Positions 27,318 through 35,641 of a DNA stretch of 51,334 bases are shown piece after piece. The translations under genes and the position numbers were made by a program. The notes under the pieces were generated by a model. It saw only the letters and a list, made by a program, of their open reading frames with translations, did no database searches and was not told the DNA's origin. Positions within the stretch are counted from its first letter, which is position 1. Each line of letters opens with the position of its first letter. Source of the stretch: an uncultured Bacteroidales bacterium (GTDB lineage: Bacteria; Bacteroidota; Bacteroidia; Bacteroidales; Paludibacteraceae); the NCBI GenBank assembly GCA_946414805.1, contig CAMKPZ010000009.1:1-51334 (forward strand), read 5' to 3'.

Positions 27318-27629
27318 ATGAAAAAGCGTATTCTCAATACCGTCAATATTCTGCTTGGCGCCGTGAGCTTGGGACTCATCGGCTGCCACACCGGCAAGAA
27401 TGCCGCTAAAGAAGGTCCGCGTCCGCAGTTGGTGAAATACGGTGTACCGACCGAGGTGATTGCTATGTACGGCGTACCGGTCAACCGACCTGAGAGAGTG
27501 GAAAGCGAAGAAGATATGACGCTTCCGGCAGACACTACTGCGGTAGTAACGCCCAAAAAAGAAGAAGAAAAAACACAACCGCGTCCCAACAGACCGGTTG
27601 TCAAGTACGGAGTCCCTTCATCATTTTAG
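27318..27629 (+). CDS. small lipoprotein with KYGVP repeats
   Basis: Product of 103 residues with signal peptide [13 protein letters not shown] (lipobox LIGC) and a Pro-, Glu- and Lys-rich body. The motif YGVP occurs three times: [18 protein letters not shown] and VKYGVPSSF. Small Bacteroidota lipoproteins with KYGVP motifs occur next to redox or radical SAM genes, but their function is not known to me. It probably shares the transcript of the nitroreductase-like gene. Its last 9 nt overlap the end of smpB on the other strand. Confidence 0.75.
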   Translation: MKKRILNTVNILLGAVSLGLIGCHTGKNAAKEGPRPQLVKYGVPTEVIAMYGVPVNRPERVESEEDMTLPADTTAVVTPKKEEEKTQPRPNRPVVKYGVPSSF

Positions 27630-28082
27630 AGACTTCATCATTTTAGCCACCTCGCGCTTGTCGTCCGCTTCGCGGAGAGACTGCCGTTTGTCGTACGTAT
27701 GCTTACCCTGGCAGATCGCAATCTCCATCTTCGCCAGTCCCCGGTCATTGATAAAGAGTTCCAGAGGAATAATCGTCTTGCCGGTCTCTTTCGTAGCCCG
27801 CTCGATCTTACGTATCTCACGGCGTTGCAGCAGTAGTTTGCGGTCGCGCTTCGCCTCATGATTGGCGTACGAACCGAAGCGATATTCGGCAATGTGCATC
27901 TGCTTGACATACATCTCCCCGTGCTCCACGGCGCAGTAACTGTCCACCAGCGAGGCTTTGCCCTCACGGATGGACTTAATCTCCGTGCCAAAGAGCTGAA
28001 TACCAGCCGTATAACGGTCGAGGATAATATACTCGAACCGCGCACGCTTATTGAGAATATGTACGTTACTCTTCTGCTTCAT
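27621..28082 (-). CDS. smpB: SsrA-binding protein SmpB
   Basis: Partner of tmRNA in rescuing stalled ribosomes. [39 protein letters not shown] and the basic tail [19 protein letters not shown] are diagnostic. The ATG at 28082 gives the usual length of 153 residues; the open frame further upstream belongs to another gene. Its start overlaps the CNNM gene by 17 nt, which suggests coupled translation. Confidence 0.97.
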   Translation of the reverse strand: MKQKSNVHILNKRARFEYIILDRYTAGIQLFGTEIKSIREGKASLVDSYCAVEHGEMYVKQMHIAEYRFGSYANHEAKRDRKLLLQRREIRKIERATKETGKTIIPLELFINDRGLAKMEIAICQGKHTYDKRQSLREADDKREVAKMMKSLK

Positions 28083-29196
28083 CGTTGCTCTCTCCTTGGT
28101 TTTGACCGTCGGTTGACTGTCGGTTGACCGTCTGGATTGACTCGGCGTTGACTGCCAGTTTCTTGTACTTCTTCTGCCGCTGCTCCCAACGCTCACGGGC
28201 GTACTGCTGCATGTCGATGACGGTGTCGTTCTCGTCGATGATCTCCAGACCGAAGATCGTCTCAATGATATCTTCGAGCGTCAGGATCCCGACGAACATT
28301 CCGTATTCGTCAATCACCTGCGCGATCTGGCTCTTCTGCTTGAGCATGGAATCAAAGATCGTGCCCAGCGTCAGATCCTGATCAAAGGCCGGCAGCGGAC
28401 GCTTGATGCCTCCGAGAGTCTTCCGGAAATGATCTTCCGTCAGTTCCTCCAGAGCATCGTTACGCAGCACATAGCCGGTGATATATTCCGGCGACTCGGG
28501 TTTATAGAGCGGAATACGCGAGAAATGGTCGTACTCGTCGGAGTCATAATAGGCGCGGAGAGTCATGTTCTCCGGCGCGATCTTCGCTACCACACGGGGC
28601 GTCATGACATCATAGGCATGAATGGAATCGAGCCGCATGAGATTCGTGAAGATCTTGTTCTCATCCTCGTTCACCACTCCTTCTTCCTCGCCTACATTGA
28701 CCATTGCCAGCACTTCCTCACGGCTGACAGATGGGTCGTCCTCGTTATCCGGCACCATGCGTGAGATCAACTCAACCAGCAATACCAACGGATAGAGCAG
28801 GAAGATCAGAATACGGATCGTACGCGCAGTAAAACCCATCAGTTCGCGCCAGTAGGTGGTGCCGATCACCTTCGGGATGATCTCTCCGAAGAAAAGAATG
28901 AGAATCGTAGTGATGGCAGACACGAGTCCGAACCACTTGGAGCCGAAGACCGCCGTCGCCTGCATACCTACGCCGGCAGCACCGATCGTGTTCGCAATCG
29001 TATTCAACGACAGGATCGCCGCTAACGGCCGGCCTGTGTCTTCCTTATAACTGCTCATCAGCGAGGCGGGTTTATACCCCTCCTCCTCACGCAGATTGAT
29101 ATAACTCAACGAGGTGGACATCAGCACCGATTCCAGCACAGAGCACAGGAAACTGACGGCCATCGCACCGACTAAAAACAATAGAAGTAATCCCAT
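28066..29196 (-). CDS. CNNM/CBS-domain membrane protein (CorC/HlyC-type)
   Basis: An N-terminal DUF21/CNNM membrane domain (residues 1 to about 150, three or four hydrophobic segments, ending with [13 protein letters not shown]) is followed by a CBS pair. The CBS pair includes [31 protein letters not shown] and [19 protein letters not shown]. Members are linked to magnesium or sodium efflux and were formerly called hemolysins. The C-terminal CorC/HlyC domain is absent. The last 30 residues ([10 protein letters not shown]...) are coded by 11-bp repeats at 28101-28155. It begins three nt after the AraC gene and overlaps smpB, so the three form one operon. Confidence 0.92.
   Translation of the reverse strand: MGLLLLFLVGAMAVSFLCSVLESVLMSTSLSYINLREEEGYKPASLMSSYKEDTGRPLAAILSLNTIANTIGAAGVGMQATAVFGSKWFGLVSAITTILILFFGEIIPKVIGTTYWRELMGFTARTIRILIFLLYPLVLLVELISRMVPDNEDDPSVSREEVLAMVNVGEEEGVVNEDENKIFTNLMRLDSIHAYDVMTPRVVAKIAPENMTLRAYYDSDEYDHFSRIPLYKPESPEYITGYVLRNDALEELTEDHFRKTLGGIKRPLPAFDQDLTLGTIFDSMLKQKSQIAQVIDEYGMFVGILTLEDIIETIFGLEIIDENDTVIDMQQYARERWEQRQKKYKKLAVNAESIQTVNRQSTDGQNQGESNDEAEE
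28101..28155. repeat. 11-bp repeats inside the CNNM gene tail
   Basis: GGTTGACTGTC and GGTTGACCGTC with two flanking variants lie head to tail and code the low-complexity C-terminus of the CNNM protein. Confidence 0.6.
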
Positions 29197-29199
29197 AAA

Positions 29200-30045
29200 T
29201 TAACTGTTTCTGTACGTTTTGGGGGTTACGCCGACATGCGATTTGAAGAAACGGTTGAAGAAAGCCACATTATCAAAGCCGAGACTGAGCGCAATCTCCT
29301 TGATCTGGAGGTTGGTGATCTTCAACTGCGACTTGGCATCCGTAATGATCGCCTCGATGATAATATCTCCCGCCGTCCGTTCTCCCACCTGCTTGATTGT
29401 CGAACAAAGGTGCGGCAGCGTGAGACGGAGCGCATCGGCATACTGACTCACATGGTGCCACTCATGGTAATGCTTGAGCACCAACTGGCAGTAATCCTGA
29501 TAGATCTCCGTCTTGCGGTCCAGCGGCTTGACGAGATAGTCGTCCTGCTCGTGCGCGTACTTAGTATAACTGGTCTGCAGGAGATTGAAAATATGCACCA
29601 TCTTCTCGCTATCCAACATGGTCGGTTGGGCGTTGAGCGCCGCCACGATCGCTTCGTAAGTCTTGCAGAGCACCTGCACATGGTTCTCGCTGACGGAGAT
29701 CTTGGGCGAATGGAGCTGGAGCGCAGAGAGCGACATACGGTTATTCACCGTGTGCTTCTCCAGGAAGGAACTGCCGAAAACGATCCAATACACCAACGCA
29801 TCCTCGGAAGTCTCGCGGATCAAGAAGAAACTTCCCGGCTCCAGCAGCAAGACATCGTTGGCTTTAAACTCATATTCGGTCACGTTAATCGTGGCATGGG
29901 CAGTACCGCGCACCAGCAAAGCGAACACACCGCATTTGATTTTACAGGGGAAACGGCCGTATTCGTTCATCAGTTTACCACTGGCGTCACCGATCATATA
30001 ATCGCCATAAGGGCAATCCACTATAGGAATATTATTCTCTTTCAT
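29200..30045 (-). CDS. AraC-family transcriptional regulator
   Basis: The N-terminal cupin-like sensing domain (residues about 1-140) contains YEFKANDVLLLEPGSFFLIR. The C-terminal AraC double helix-turn-helix (about 185-281) contains LQIKEIALSLGFDNVAFFNR and FKSHVGVTPKTYRNS. It is soluble, unlike the regulator at 1274. The ATG at 30045 is chosen because the open frame beyond it covers the operators and the promoter. Length 281 residues. Two 16-bp palindromes sit between the promoter and the start, suggesting self-regulation. The ligand is unknown; the operon includes the CNNM protein and smpB. Confidence 0.9.
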   Translation of the reverse strand: MKENNIPIVDCPYGDYMIGDASGKLMNEYGRFPCKIKCGVFALLVRGTAHATINVTEYEFKANDVLLLEPGSFFLIRETSEDALVYWIVFGSSFLEKHTVNNRMSLSALQLHSPKISVSENHVQVLCKTYEAIVAALNAQPTMLDSEKMVHIFNLLQTSYTKYAHEQDDYLVKPLDRKTEIYQDYCQLVLKHYHEWHHVSQYADALRLTLPHLCSTIKQVGERTAGDIIIEAIITDAKSQLKITNLQIKEIALSLGFDNVAFFNRFFKSHVGVTPKTYRNS

Positions 30046-30055
30046 CTTAATAAAT

Positions 30056-30094
30056 GTACCAAATTTGATACAAAAAATGTACCAAATTCGGTAC
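30056..30094. promoter_or_regulatory. two operator-like palindromes
   Basis: Sites 30056-30071 and 30079-30094 both approach GTACCAAATTTGGTAC, with one mismatched pair each, and start 23 bp apart (about two helical turns). The second touches the -7 box of the minus-strand promoter; both lie at or just after the transcription start, where binding would repress. Confidence 0.65.
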
Positions 30095-30124
30095 AAAAGT
30101 ACTACTTTTTTTTAATATATGCAA
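30094..30124 (-). promoter_or_regulatory. promoter of the AraC-CNNM-smpB operon
   Basis: TTG (30124-30122, in TTGCATATATT), 20 nt spacer, TACTTTTG (30101-30094). Confidence 0.82.
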
Positions 30125-30164
30125 ATAAAAGTGCATTTTTATGAATTATTAGAGAATAATAAGG

Positions 30165-30196
30165 TAAAAAAGAAGAATCACTATCGTGATCCTTCC
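30165..30196 (-). terminator. terminator behind rpsT
   Basis: On the minus strand GAAG and ATCAC pair with GTGAT and CTTC (one mismatch between the two helices, loop of 4), followed by six T. It lies about 45 nt after the rpsT stop. Confidence 0.8.
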
Positions 30197-30239
30197 GTTT
30201 GACCTAATGCGTACCAACGCCTTATTCGCGATCAGACTC

Positions 30240-30494
30240 TTAAGCGAGTTTGTTCACAAAGCGCGCCAGCTTCGATTTGAGGTTAGCAGCCTTGTTGTTG
30301 TGAATAATATGGCGTTTAGCCAGTTTGTCGAGCATAGAGCTTACCTTGGGCAGAGCTGCAACAGCTGCTGCTTTGTCGGTAGTCTTGCGCAAGTCGCGCA
30401 CAGCGTTACGTGCGGTTTTAGCGTAGTAGTGATTGTGTGCTTTGCGCGCAGCCGTCTGGCGAATACGCTTCAAAGATGATTTATGATTTGCCAT
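30240..30494 (-). CDS. rpsT: 30S ribosomal protein S20
   Basis: Three-helix primary 16S rRNA binder. [20 protein letters not shown] at the start and [20 protein letters not shown] near the end are diagnostic. Length 84 residues. It lies downstream of a tRNA-Glu gene on what is probably one transcript. Confidence 0.98.
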   Translation of the reverse strand: MANHKSSLKRIRQTAARKAHNHYYAKTARNAVRDLRKTTDKAAAVAALPKVSSMLDKLAKRHIIHNNKAANLKSKLARFVNKLA

Positions 30495-30512
30495 CTTGTT
30501 TGATATTTTTTG

Positions 30513-30548
30513 CTATCAGCCTCCAGCCATCAGCTGTCAGCCTCCTGC
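30513..30548. repeat. 7-bp repeats between tRNA-Glu and rpsT
   Basis: Short block of CAGCCTC, CAGCCAT and CAGCTGT-type units, the same family as at 12650 and 22064. The remaining 65 nt before the tRNA show nothing else. Confidence 0.6.
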
Positions 30549-30614
30549 GGTTTAGTAATATCCCTCGGCATTGAGAGGATTTGCCTCAGGACTTGACTTT
30601 AGGGAAGGTCTTTG

Positions 30615-30686
30615 TAGTGCCAAGGGGAATCGAACCCCTATTGCAAGAATGAAAATCTTGAGTACTAACCGTTATACGATGGCACC
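30615..30686 (-). tRNA. tRNA-Glu (anticodon TTC)
   Basis: Cloverleaf on the minus strand: acceptor GGTGCCA with TGGCACT (terminal G-U pair), anticodon arm CAAGA-TTTTCAT-TCTTG giving TTC, and T arm with GGTTCGATTCC. The CCA end is not encoded. The gene starts about 32 nt after a promoter. Confidence 0.93.
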
Positions 30687-30717
30687 TTGCGCAACGTGAT
30701 CTCACGAAAAGCGGGTG

Positions 30718-30748
30718 CAAAAGTACTGCTTTTTTTTGGAATACGCAA
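30718..30748 (-). promoter_or_regulatory. promoter of tRNA-Glu and rpsT
   Basis: TTG (30748-30746, in TTGCGTATT), 20 nt spacer, TACTTTTG (30725-30718). Confidence 0.82.
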
Positions 30749-30765
30749 ATATTTTTGCATTTTTT

Positions 30766-31857
30766 TTACTTCTGCATGCGTTTTTGCATCCAAAAAGCCA
30801 AATATTCCTGTTCCGGCTGCCCCTGAGTGGGAATAAATTCGATGTTTTGTGACTGCAGAAGTCCCAGAGCCTCCAGATCCATAACCGTCGAATAACCGGA
30901 GCGCACAATAATCCTCGAAGCACCGCACAAGGCGGCTGCCAGTTCCTTATCGCCCAAATACGGTACCATGGTGATATTCGCCCGTTTGAAACGCGTGTTC
31001 GGGCGGTTCATGAGCCCCTGAACAACCAGCACCCGCTGATCGCTTCCTTGAAAACGGGTTATGATCTCCTTCTCCAGAATCGTCCGTTGCGGCTCCAAGC
31101 CACTGAGAACCGCCACAATGTCATAGGGGATTGGAGATTGGTAATTGGTGATTGGTAATTGGTGGTTGGTAATTGGAGATTGGGGATTGGGGGTTGGGGA
31201 TTGGAGATTGGAAAAGCGGCTCAAAGGACCGATGTATTCCAAATCAGAGATTTGAAGAGCTGAAGATTTGGAGATTTGGAGATTTGAAGATTGCGGATGG
31301 GACAATTCGCCGGCAAGGCTGAGGTCGTAGTCTTCGTAATCGGGCACCCACACCTTATTATATCGCCTGTATATGCGTGCGTGCATACGCGAAGCGATGC
31401 CTTCCGCCCATTTCCAACCGCGGGGAAGAAAGATATGCAGTTGATGGGTGATATAGATTGTGATTGGTAATTGGTGATTGGGGATTGGTGATTGGGGATT
31501 GGAGATTGGGGATTGGAGATAGAGGCCGAAGCGGTTATCGGAGATCACGTAGTCGAAGGGTTCTTCTCGCAGAACGGCCTTCAGCAGTGCATGATCCTTG
31601 ATTGCCCATCGGAGGAGTTGCGGCAGAGAACGAACCATCGCCCAGACTTGTCTGCCGGACTTACTGTAGCGCAGGTTCAGCGGCGCAAGGTACACGTATC
31701 GCAGTTTTGGGAAATGGCGGCGCAGCAAGGTCAGACTCTCTCCGTCGCCGCCCAAGACCACTTCGTGGCCTTCATCCAAGAGTCGCTGCACCAAGGGCAC
31801 ACACCGAGCGGCGTGTCCTAATCCCCAGTTCAATGGTGCAACAAGGTATTTACTCAT
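30766..31857 (-). CDS. MurG-like glycosyltransferase carrying repeat-derived insertions
   Basis: GT-B fold glycosyltransferase related to MurG-type enzymes. LVAPLNWGLGHAARCVPLVQ is the N-terminal glycine-rich loop; AVLSGLEPQRTILEKEI and the C-terminal SRIIVRSGYSTVMDLEALGL with PTQGQPEQEYLA form the donor-binding half. The substrate is unknown. Three stretches have no place in the fold and are coded by tandem DNA repeats. They are QSPISNPQSPIPNHQLPIT (about residue 114), SNLQISKSSALQISD (about 190) and the QSPTPNP / QSPITNH / QLPITNY repeat (about 218-245). They lie between conserved blocks and keep the frame, so the enzyme may still work. It is the last gene of the envelope run. Confidence 0.85.
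   Translation of the reverse strand: MSKYLVAPLNWGLGHAARCVPLVQRLLDEGHEVVLGGDGESLTLLRRHFPKLRYVYLAPLNLRYSKSGRQVWAMVRSLPQLLRWAIKDHALLKAVLREEPFDYVISDNRFGLYLQSPISNPQSPIPNHQLPITIYITHQLHIFLPRGWKWAEGIASRMHARIYRRYNKVWVPDYEDYDLSLAGELSHPQSSNLQISKSSALQISDLEYIGPLSRFSNLQSPTPNPQSPITNHQLPITNYQSPIPYDIVAVLSGLEPQRTILEKEIITRFQGSDQRVLVVQGLMNRPNTRFKRANITMVPYLGDKELAAALCGASRIIVRSGYSTVMDLEALGLLQSQNIEFIPTQGQPEQEYLAFWMQKRMQK
31125..31213. repeat. twelve 7-bp repeats inside the glycosyltransferase gene (block 1)
   Basis: From 31130 to 31213, twelve consecutive units of ATTGGNN (two start with G) fill exactly 84 bp, which equals 28 codons. Translated, three units make a 7-residue repeat of the type QSPITNH. Confidence 0.9.
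31241..31295. repeat. 8-bp repeats inside the glycosyltransferase gene (block 2)
   Basis: GATTTGGA and GATTTGAA units recur, coding SNLQISKSSALQISD on the minus strand. Confidence 0.75.
31456..31520. repeat. 7-bp repeats inside the glycosyltransferase gene (block 3)
   Basis: Eight exact steps of ATTGGNN from 31463 to 31518, the same unit as block 1 and 250 bp away from it. Confidence 0.88.
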
Positions 31858-31912
31858 TTAGGCATTTATTCATTTACTCATTTTTTCATTTTCTCATTTG
31901 GGCATTTACGCG
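31858..31912. repeat. 8-bp repeats between radical SAM gene and glycosyltransferase gene
   Basis: Seven units of CATTTNNN run in tandem; the last one supplies the stop codon of the radical SAM gene. Confidence 0.8.
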
Positions 31913-32682
31913 CTGATCTGCACATCATAGCCTTTGGCTATCAGCGGCGCAGCAATCGCCTCCATCTCCGCACGGGAGATCTTCTCGAGGTGTTCCTCCG
32001 GCGTCTTGCGATCAATAACATAGATCATGATCTGCCGCGGATGCAATGTTTCGACTGCTTTGTACCATGCGGAGAGTTCTTCAGGGGAAGTGTTATCGAT
32101 CTTCAGTCCGTTGTGTTCGCCCCGCAGGAAACAGGTCTGTAAGGTAAAATCGCCGTTAAACTGTCCAAGAAGCCTCAGCAGCGTTTCTACCGTCAGGTTC
32201 TCATTCACGGGCAGATCAATCCGGCGCATCATTGTGTCGGTAGCCGCATCCAGTTTGAGAATGCGGTTGTCGCAGAGCCAGAGCGCTTCCACGACCTCCG
32301 GTCTTCCTAACTGGGTAGAATTACTCAGTACACTCACTTTCGCCTGCGGGCAGTATTGGTCACGCAAGGCACAGGTGTCTTGAATGATCCCTAAGAACTG
32401 CGGATGGAGAGTGGGTTCGCCGTTCCCAGAGAAGGTTATGACATCAAGCACCTCTCCCCGTCCCTCTCCCGAGGAGAGGGAGACAAGTTTGGCTTCCAGT
32501 GCCGCTTTCACTTCCTCGCGCGTGGGCAGTTGCGGATGATCCACAGGACTATTCCATCCGCACTCACAGTAAACGCAGTTGAAAGTACAGAGTTTATGGG
32601 TGAGCGGCATGAGTTCCATTCCAAGGCTGGTTCCTAAGCGGCGGCTGTGTATAGGTCCGTATGCAATAGTATCGAAAAGCAT
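31906..32682 (-). CDS. radical SAM protein
   Basis: The CxxxCxxC cluster motif is seen in CTFNCVYCECGWN (residues about 32-44), which binds the [4Fe-4S] cluster that cleaves S-adenosylmethionine. FSGNGEPTLHP is the GGE-like motif and LKLDAATD lies in the barrel. This resembles the small radical SAM proteins of wyosine/MoaA-like type found in anaerobes; the substrate is unknown. Length 258 residues. The residues SSGEGRGEV just before the GGE region are coded by a palindrome that looks inserted. Confidence 0.88.
   Translation of the reverse strand: MLFDTIAYGPIHSRRLGTSLGMELMPLTHKLCTFNCVYCECGWNSPVDHPQLPTREEVKAALEAKLVSLSSGEGRGEVLDVITFSGNGEPTLHPQFLGIIQDTCALRDQYCPQAKVSVLSNSTQLGRPEVVEALWLCDNRILKLDAATDTMMRRIDLPVNENLTVETLLRLLGQFNGDFTLQTCFLRGEHNGLKIDNTSPEELSAWYKAVETLHPRQIMIYVIDRKTPEEHLEKISRAEMEAIAAPLIAKGYDVQISA
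32462..32480. repeat. 19-bp palindrome inside the radical SAM gene
   Basis: CCCTCTCC, CGA and GGAGAGGG form a perfect 8-bp stem with a 3-nt loop, coding part of the SSGEGRGE stretch. Confidence 0.7.
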
Positions 32683-32748
32683 AAAATCATTTGGTCATTT
32701 GGACATTTACAATTTAATCATTCAGGCATTTACCATTTAGATATTTAT
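32683..32748. repeat. 7/8-bp repeats between dnaG and radical SAM gene
   Basis: CATTTGG, CATTTAC and CATTTAG type units fill the 54-nt gap and run into the dnaG stop codon. Confidence 0.75.
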
Positions 32749-34713
32749 TACCCGGTTACCGAGGATCTTACAGATGTCATTGCGGAGCGCCAGCAGTTTC
32801 GGTTGGTGCGCGAGGAGTTGCATCTGGCGATCCCAATCCTGATTGGCCTGCGCTTCCTTGAGTCCCGCCTCCAACTGCTCAATCTGCATGTTTATCACCG
32901 TCAGTTTGATCTCATAGATAAACTGGGTAACCAGTTCGCCCAGACGCGCTTCGAGGTCCGGTACCGCAAAGAGGTATTTCTCCGCAATCATATCAATCGC
33001 CATGGCGCTTACCTGCGGATCCGAATGGAACTTAAAGAACTGCTCTGCAATGAATCCTTCATCCTTGCAATGGCGTTTGTACTCATCAATGATCGTCTGA
33101 TAGACCGGGAGCGGCGGTTTGATCTCATCGCCCTCCAGCGACCAAATGATCACATCGCCAACCGTATAGATATTATTCTCAATCTGAATCGGCCGTTCGC
33201 CATAACGGACGATGAGCTGCATAAGGTTGTAGTAGTTTGCATCCAGTCCGCTGCGCTGTTGAGGCGTTTTTGCGGCAGGGGCTGTCCGGGCAGCAGGAAC
33301 TCCTTCTGCAACAGGAGCGGCTGCACTTGCAAGAGTGCTTTCCGCCGCCGCTTCTTCTTTTCCTTTGGCTTTGGCGAGTTCTTCTACTTTCTTGCGCCTC
33401 AGATTCACCACTTCGGTTGTCAGTACTTTTTCGGATATATGCAGACGCTCTGCGCTGTCTTTGATATATACCTGACGCGTAATGATATCCGGTATAATAG
33501 CAATCGAAGAAGTAATATCTTTGATCAGTTCGGCCCGTTTGAAAGGATCATCTCCTGCATCCTTACTCAGGAGTGCTGATTTGAAACGGATGAAATCCGT
33601 CTGGTGTTCTTCTATGTAACGGATGAACTCTGTCGAATCGTGATTCTGTGCGTAGCTGTCCGGATCTTCGCCGTCCGGCAGGAGCACCACTTTTACGTTA
33701 AAGCCTTCCTCCAGAAACATATCTATTCCCCTGAGGGCAGCATGAATACCCGCCGCATCTCCGTCATAGAGCACAGTGATATTCGAAGTGAATCGCTGTA
33801 TGAGACGGATCTGGGGTTTTGTAAGCGCCGTACCGCCACTCGCTACCACATTCTCAATTCCCGACTGGTGCATAGAGATCACATCCATCTGTCCCTCAAC
33901 GAGATAACATCTGTCCAGACGGGCGATAGACTGCTTCGCCTGAAAGAGTCCGTAGAGTTCATTGGTCTTGGAATAGATCAGCGAGTCAGGCGAATTGACA
34001 TATTTGCCGACATTCTCTTTCTTTTTGAGGATACGTCCGGCAAAAGCTACGGGTTTGCCGCTGACGGTGAAGATAGGGAACATCACACGGTCGCGGAAGC
34101 GGTCATAGAGTCTTCCGTCTTCGCTTTTGCCGACTACGCCTACGCCGATTTTGGTATCCACATCGTTGACAACAAAGCGTTCCTTGAACCCTTTGGCTTG
34201 CAGGGCTTTCGCCAAGGGATTTCCTTTCTCGGGCGAGTAGCCGAGCTGGTATTTCCGGATAATGTCGTCCCGCAGGCCTCTTTCGCGGAAATAGCTCAAT
34301 CCGACAGCCTGCCCTTCCTGAGTTTCCCAGAGCTGGTCCTGAAACCATTTATTGGCAAACTCATTGACAACGAACATGGATTCGCGGTCGTCCTGCCGCT
34401 GCTGCTCCTCCGCCGTCATCTCCCGTTCGGGCACATCAATATGGTATTTGCGTCCGAGTTGTTTGACGGCATCGGCAAATCCGCATTGCTCAATAGCCAT
34501 AATGAAACCGACGGCATTACCGCTCACGCCGCAGCCGAAACACTTGTAGATGCCTTTGGACGGGCTGACGGTGAAGGAACCCGTTTTCTCATTGTGGAAC
34601 GGACAGAGCCCTATGAGGTTCGCTCCGCGCTTACGGAGCGTGACATAATCGCTGACAACCTCTTCAATCTTCGCCGCAGCGAATATTCTATCTATGATTT
34701 CTCGAGGGATCAA
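32737..34713 (-). CDS. dnaG: DNA primase
   Basis: Makes RNA primers for replication. The N-terminal zinc-binding domain has Cys37, His40, Cys58 and Cys61 (CPFH and CFGC). The catalytic core follows, with the TOPRIM motifs EGQMDVISMHQSG and VLYDGDAAGIHA. The C-terminal domain that binds the DnaB helicase comes after an Ala- and Pro-rich linker (about residues 445-480). Length 658 residues. It sits 35 nt behind the outer-membrane barrel gene and ends inside a repeat block. Confidence 0.97.
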   Translation of the reverse strand: MIPREIIDRIFAAAKIEEVVSDYVTLRKRGANLIGLCPFHNEKTGSFTVSPSKGIYKCFGCGVSGNAVGFIMAIEQCGFADAVKQLGRKYHIDVPEREMTAEEQQRQDDRESMFVVNEFANKWFQDQLWETQEGQAVGLSYFRERGLRDDIIRKYQLGYSPEKGNPLAKALQAKGFKERFVVNDVDTKIGVGVVGKSEDGRLYDRFRDRVMFPIFTVSGKPVAFAGRILKKKENVGKYVNSPDSLIYSKTNELYGLFQAKQSIARLDRCYLVEGQMDVISMHQSGIENVVASGGTALTKPQIRLIQRFTSNITVLYDGDAAGIHAALRGIDMFLEEGFNVKVVLLPDGEDPDSYAQNHDSTEFIRYIEEHQTDFIRFKSALLSKDAGDDPFKRAELIKDITSSIAIIPDIITRQVYIKDSAERLHISEKVLTTEVVNLRRKKVEELAKAKGKEEAAAESTLASAAAPVAEGVPAARTAPAAKTPQQRSGLDANYYNLMQLIVRYGERPIQIENNIYTVGDVIIWSLEGDEIKPPLPVYQTIIDEYKRHCKDEGFIAEQFFKFHSDPQVSAMAIDMIAEKYLFAVPDLEARLGELVTQFIYEIKLTVINMQIEQLEAGLKEAQANQDWDRQMQLLAHQPKLLALRNDICKILGNRVINI

Positions 34714-34748
34714 AGCATTTACAATTTAGTCATTCAGGATCGGTTTGT

Positions 34749-35522
34749 TTATTCGGAGTACCAGAGATACATACCAATTTTGATGGACCACTGGTCAAGT
34801 CGTCCCCGCGCATGATATCCGTTCGCGAAATCCTTGTTTTTGAACGGAACGACCAGACCGAAGTCATACCCTCCCCGCAGGAAATAGCGCTTGTACTGGA
34901 AGCCGGCACCCACACCCCAAGTGACATTCAGACGCGTGAAGGCATTGTCCGCCTCGATAAAACCTCCGGTGTCCGGCGTAGTGGAAGAGGCATCGGCTTT
35001 GTAGGCATTGAAGCGCTCACCGTAGAGCGTAGAGATTTCGCCGGTGTAGATATCCTCGATTTTCGAGTCCTTGCGCATCGTCAGCGTGAGACCGCATTGG
35101 ATCGTAGGACCGGTATAGAGCATGAGGTATGTCTCTTTCGCCACCTCGAACTTATACTGCCAATCGACGAAGACCTCCAGTTCGTTATAGGTGATCAGCT
35201 GGCGGTCACGAGGATAATCTCCGTAGCCCGGGTTTCTCTGGACCCATCCGCCGTTATAAGCGCCGAAAGTGTAGTTAAGCCCCATCGAGCTACCGAAACC
35301 GGCAATATAGCTGGCGTCATACACCAGACCGATCTTAAAACCATTCATCTTAACCGTTGTAGTCAGCGAGTCCTTAGCCGAAGAAGGGTTATTGGGACTA
35401 TTGAGACGCAAGACAGGCTGCGCCCATCCGATTTGAAGACCAAACCCCTGTTTGGGAAGTTCAACCGCCATAACGCCTAACGCAAGGCAGGTTGCAAAAA
35501 AAGTCAGAAATAATTTTCTCAT
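34749..35522 (-). CDS. outer-membrane beta-barrel protein
   Basis: Signal peptide MRKLFLTFFATCLALGVMA, then alternating segments typical of a porin-like barrel of about 10-12 strands (FKIGLVYDASYIAGFGSSMG, LMLYTGPTIQCGLTLTM, VGAGFQYKRYFLRGGYDFGL) and a C-terminal strand ending WYSE. This fits the PorT/OmpW-like barrels of Bacteroidota. The ATG at 35522 is chosen because it begins the signal peptide. Length 257 residues. No canonical promoter is seen upstream; the 119-nt gap holds CTCGACTTGCC-type repeats. Confidence 0.8.
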   Translation of the reverse strand: MRKLFLTFFATCLALGVMAVELPKQGFGLQIGWAQPVLRLNSPNNPSSAKDSLTTTVKMNGFKIGLVYDASYIAGFGSSMGLNYTFGAYNGGWVQRNPGYGDYPRDRQLITYNELEVFVDWQYKFEVAKETYLMLYTGPTIQCGLTLTMRKDSKIEDIYTGEISTLYGERFNAYKADASSTTPDTGGFIEADNAFTRLNVTWGVGAGFQYKRYFLRGGYDFGLVVPFKNKDFANGYHARGRLDQWSIKIGMYLWYSE

Positions 35523-35579
35523 TGTATTGTAAATCTTAAAAATCGTATATTTTTTATCGTTTATTTGCATACGGTTTGA

Positions 35580-35616
35580 TCACGACTTGCCCTCGACTTA
35601 ACCTCGACTTGCCCCT
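35580..35616. repeat. 11-bp repeats between OstA-like and barrel genes
   Basis: CGACTTGCCCT, CGACTTAACCT and CGACTTGCCCC follow each other. Confidence 0.65.
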
Positions 35617-35641
35617 TAGCAGGGTTGGAGGAGGCAAAATC

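Noticed and set aside
31125..31520. CRISPR array suspected from regular repeats
   Set aside because: Units are only 7-8 bp, directly adjacent with no spacers, and lie inside a reading frame; no cas gene is nearby.
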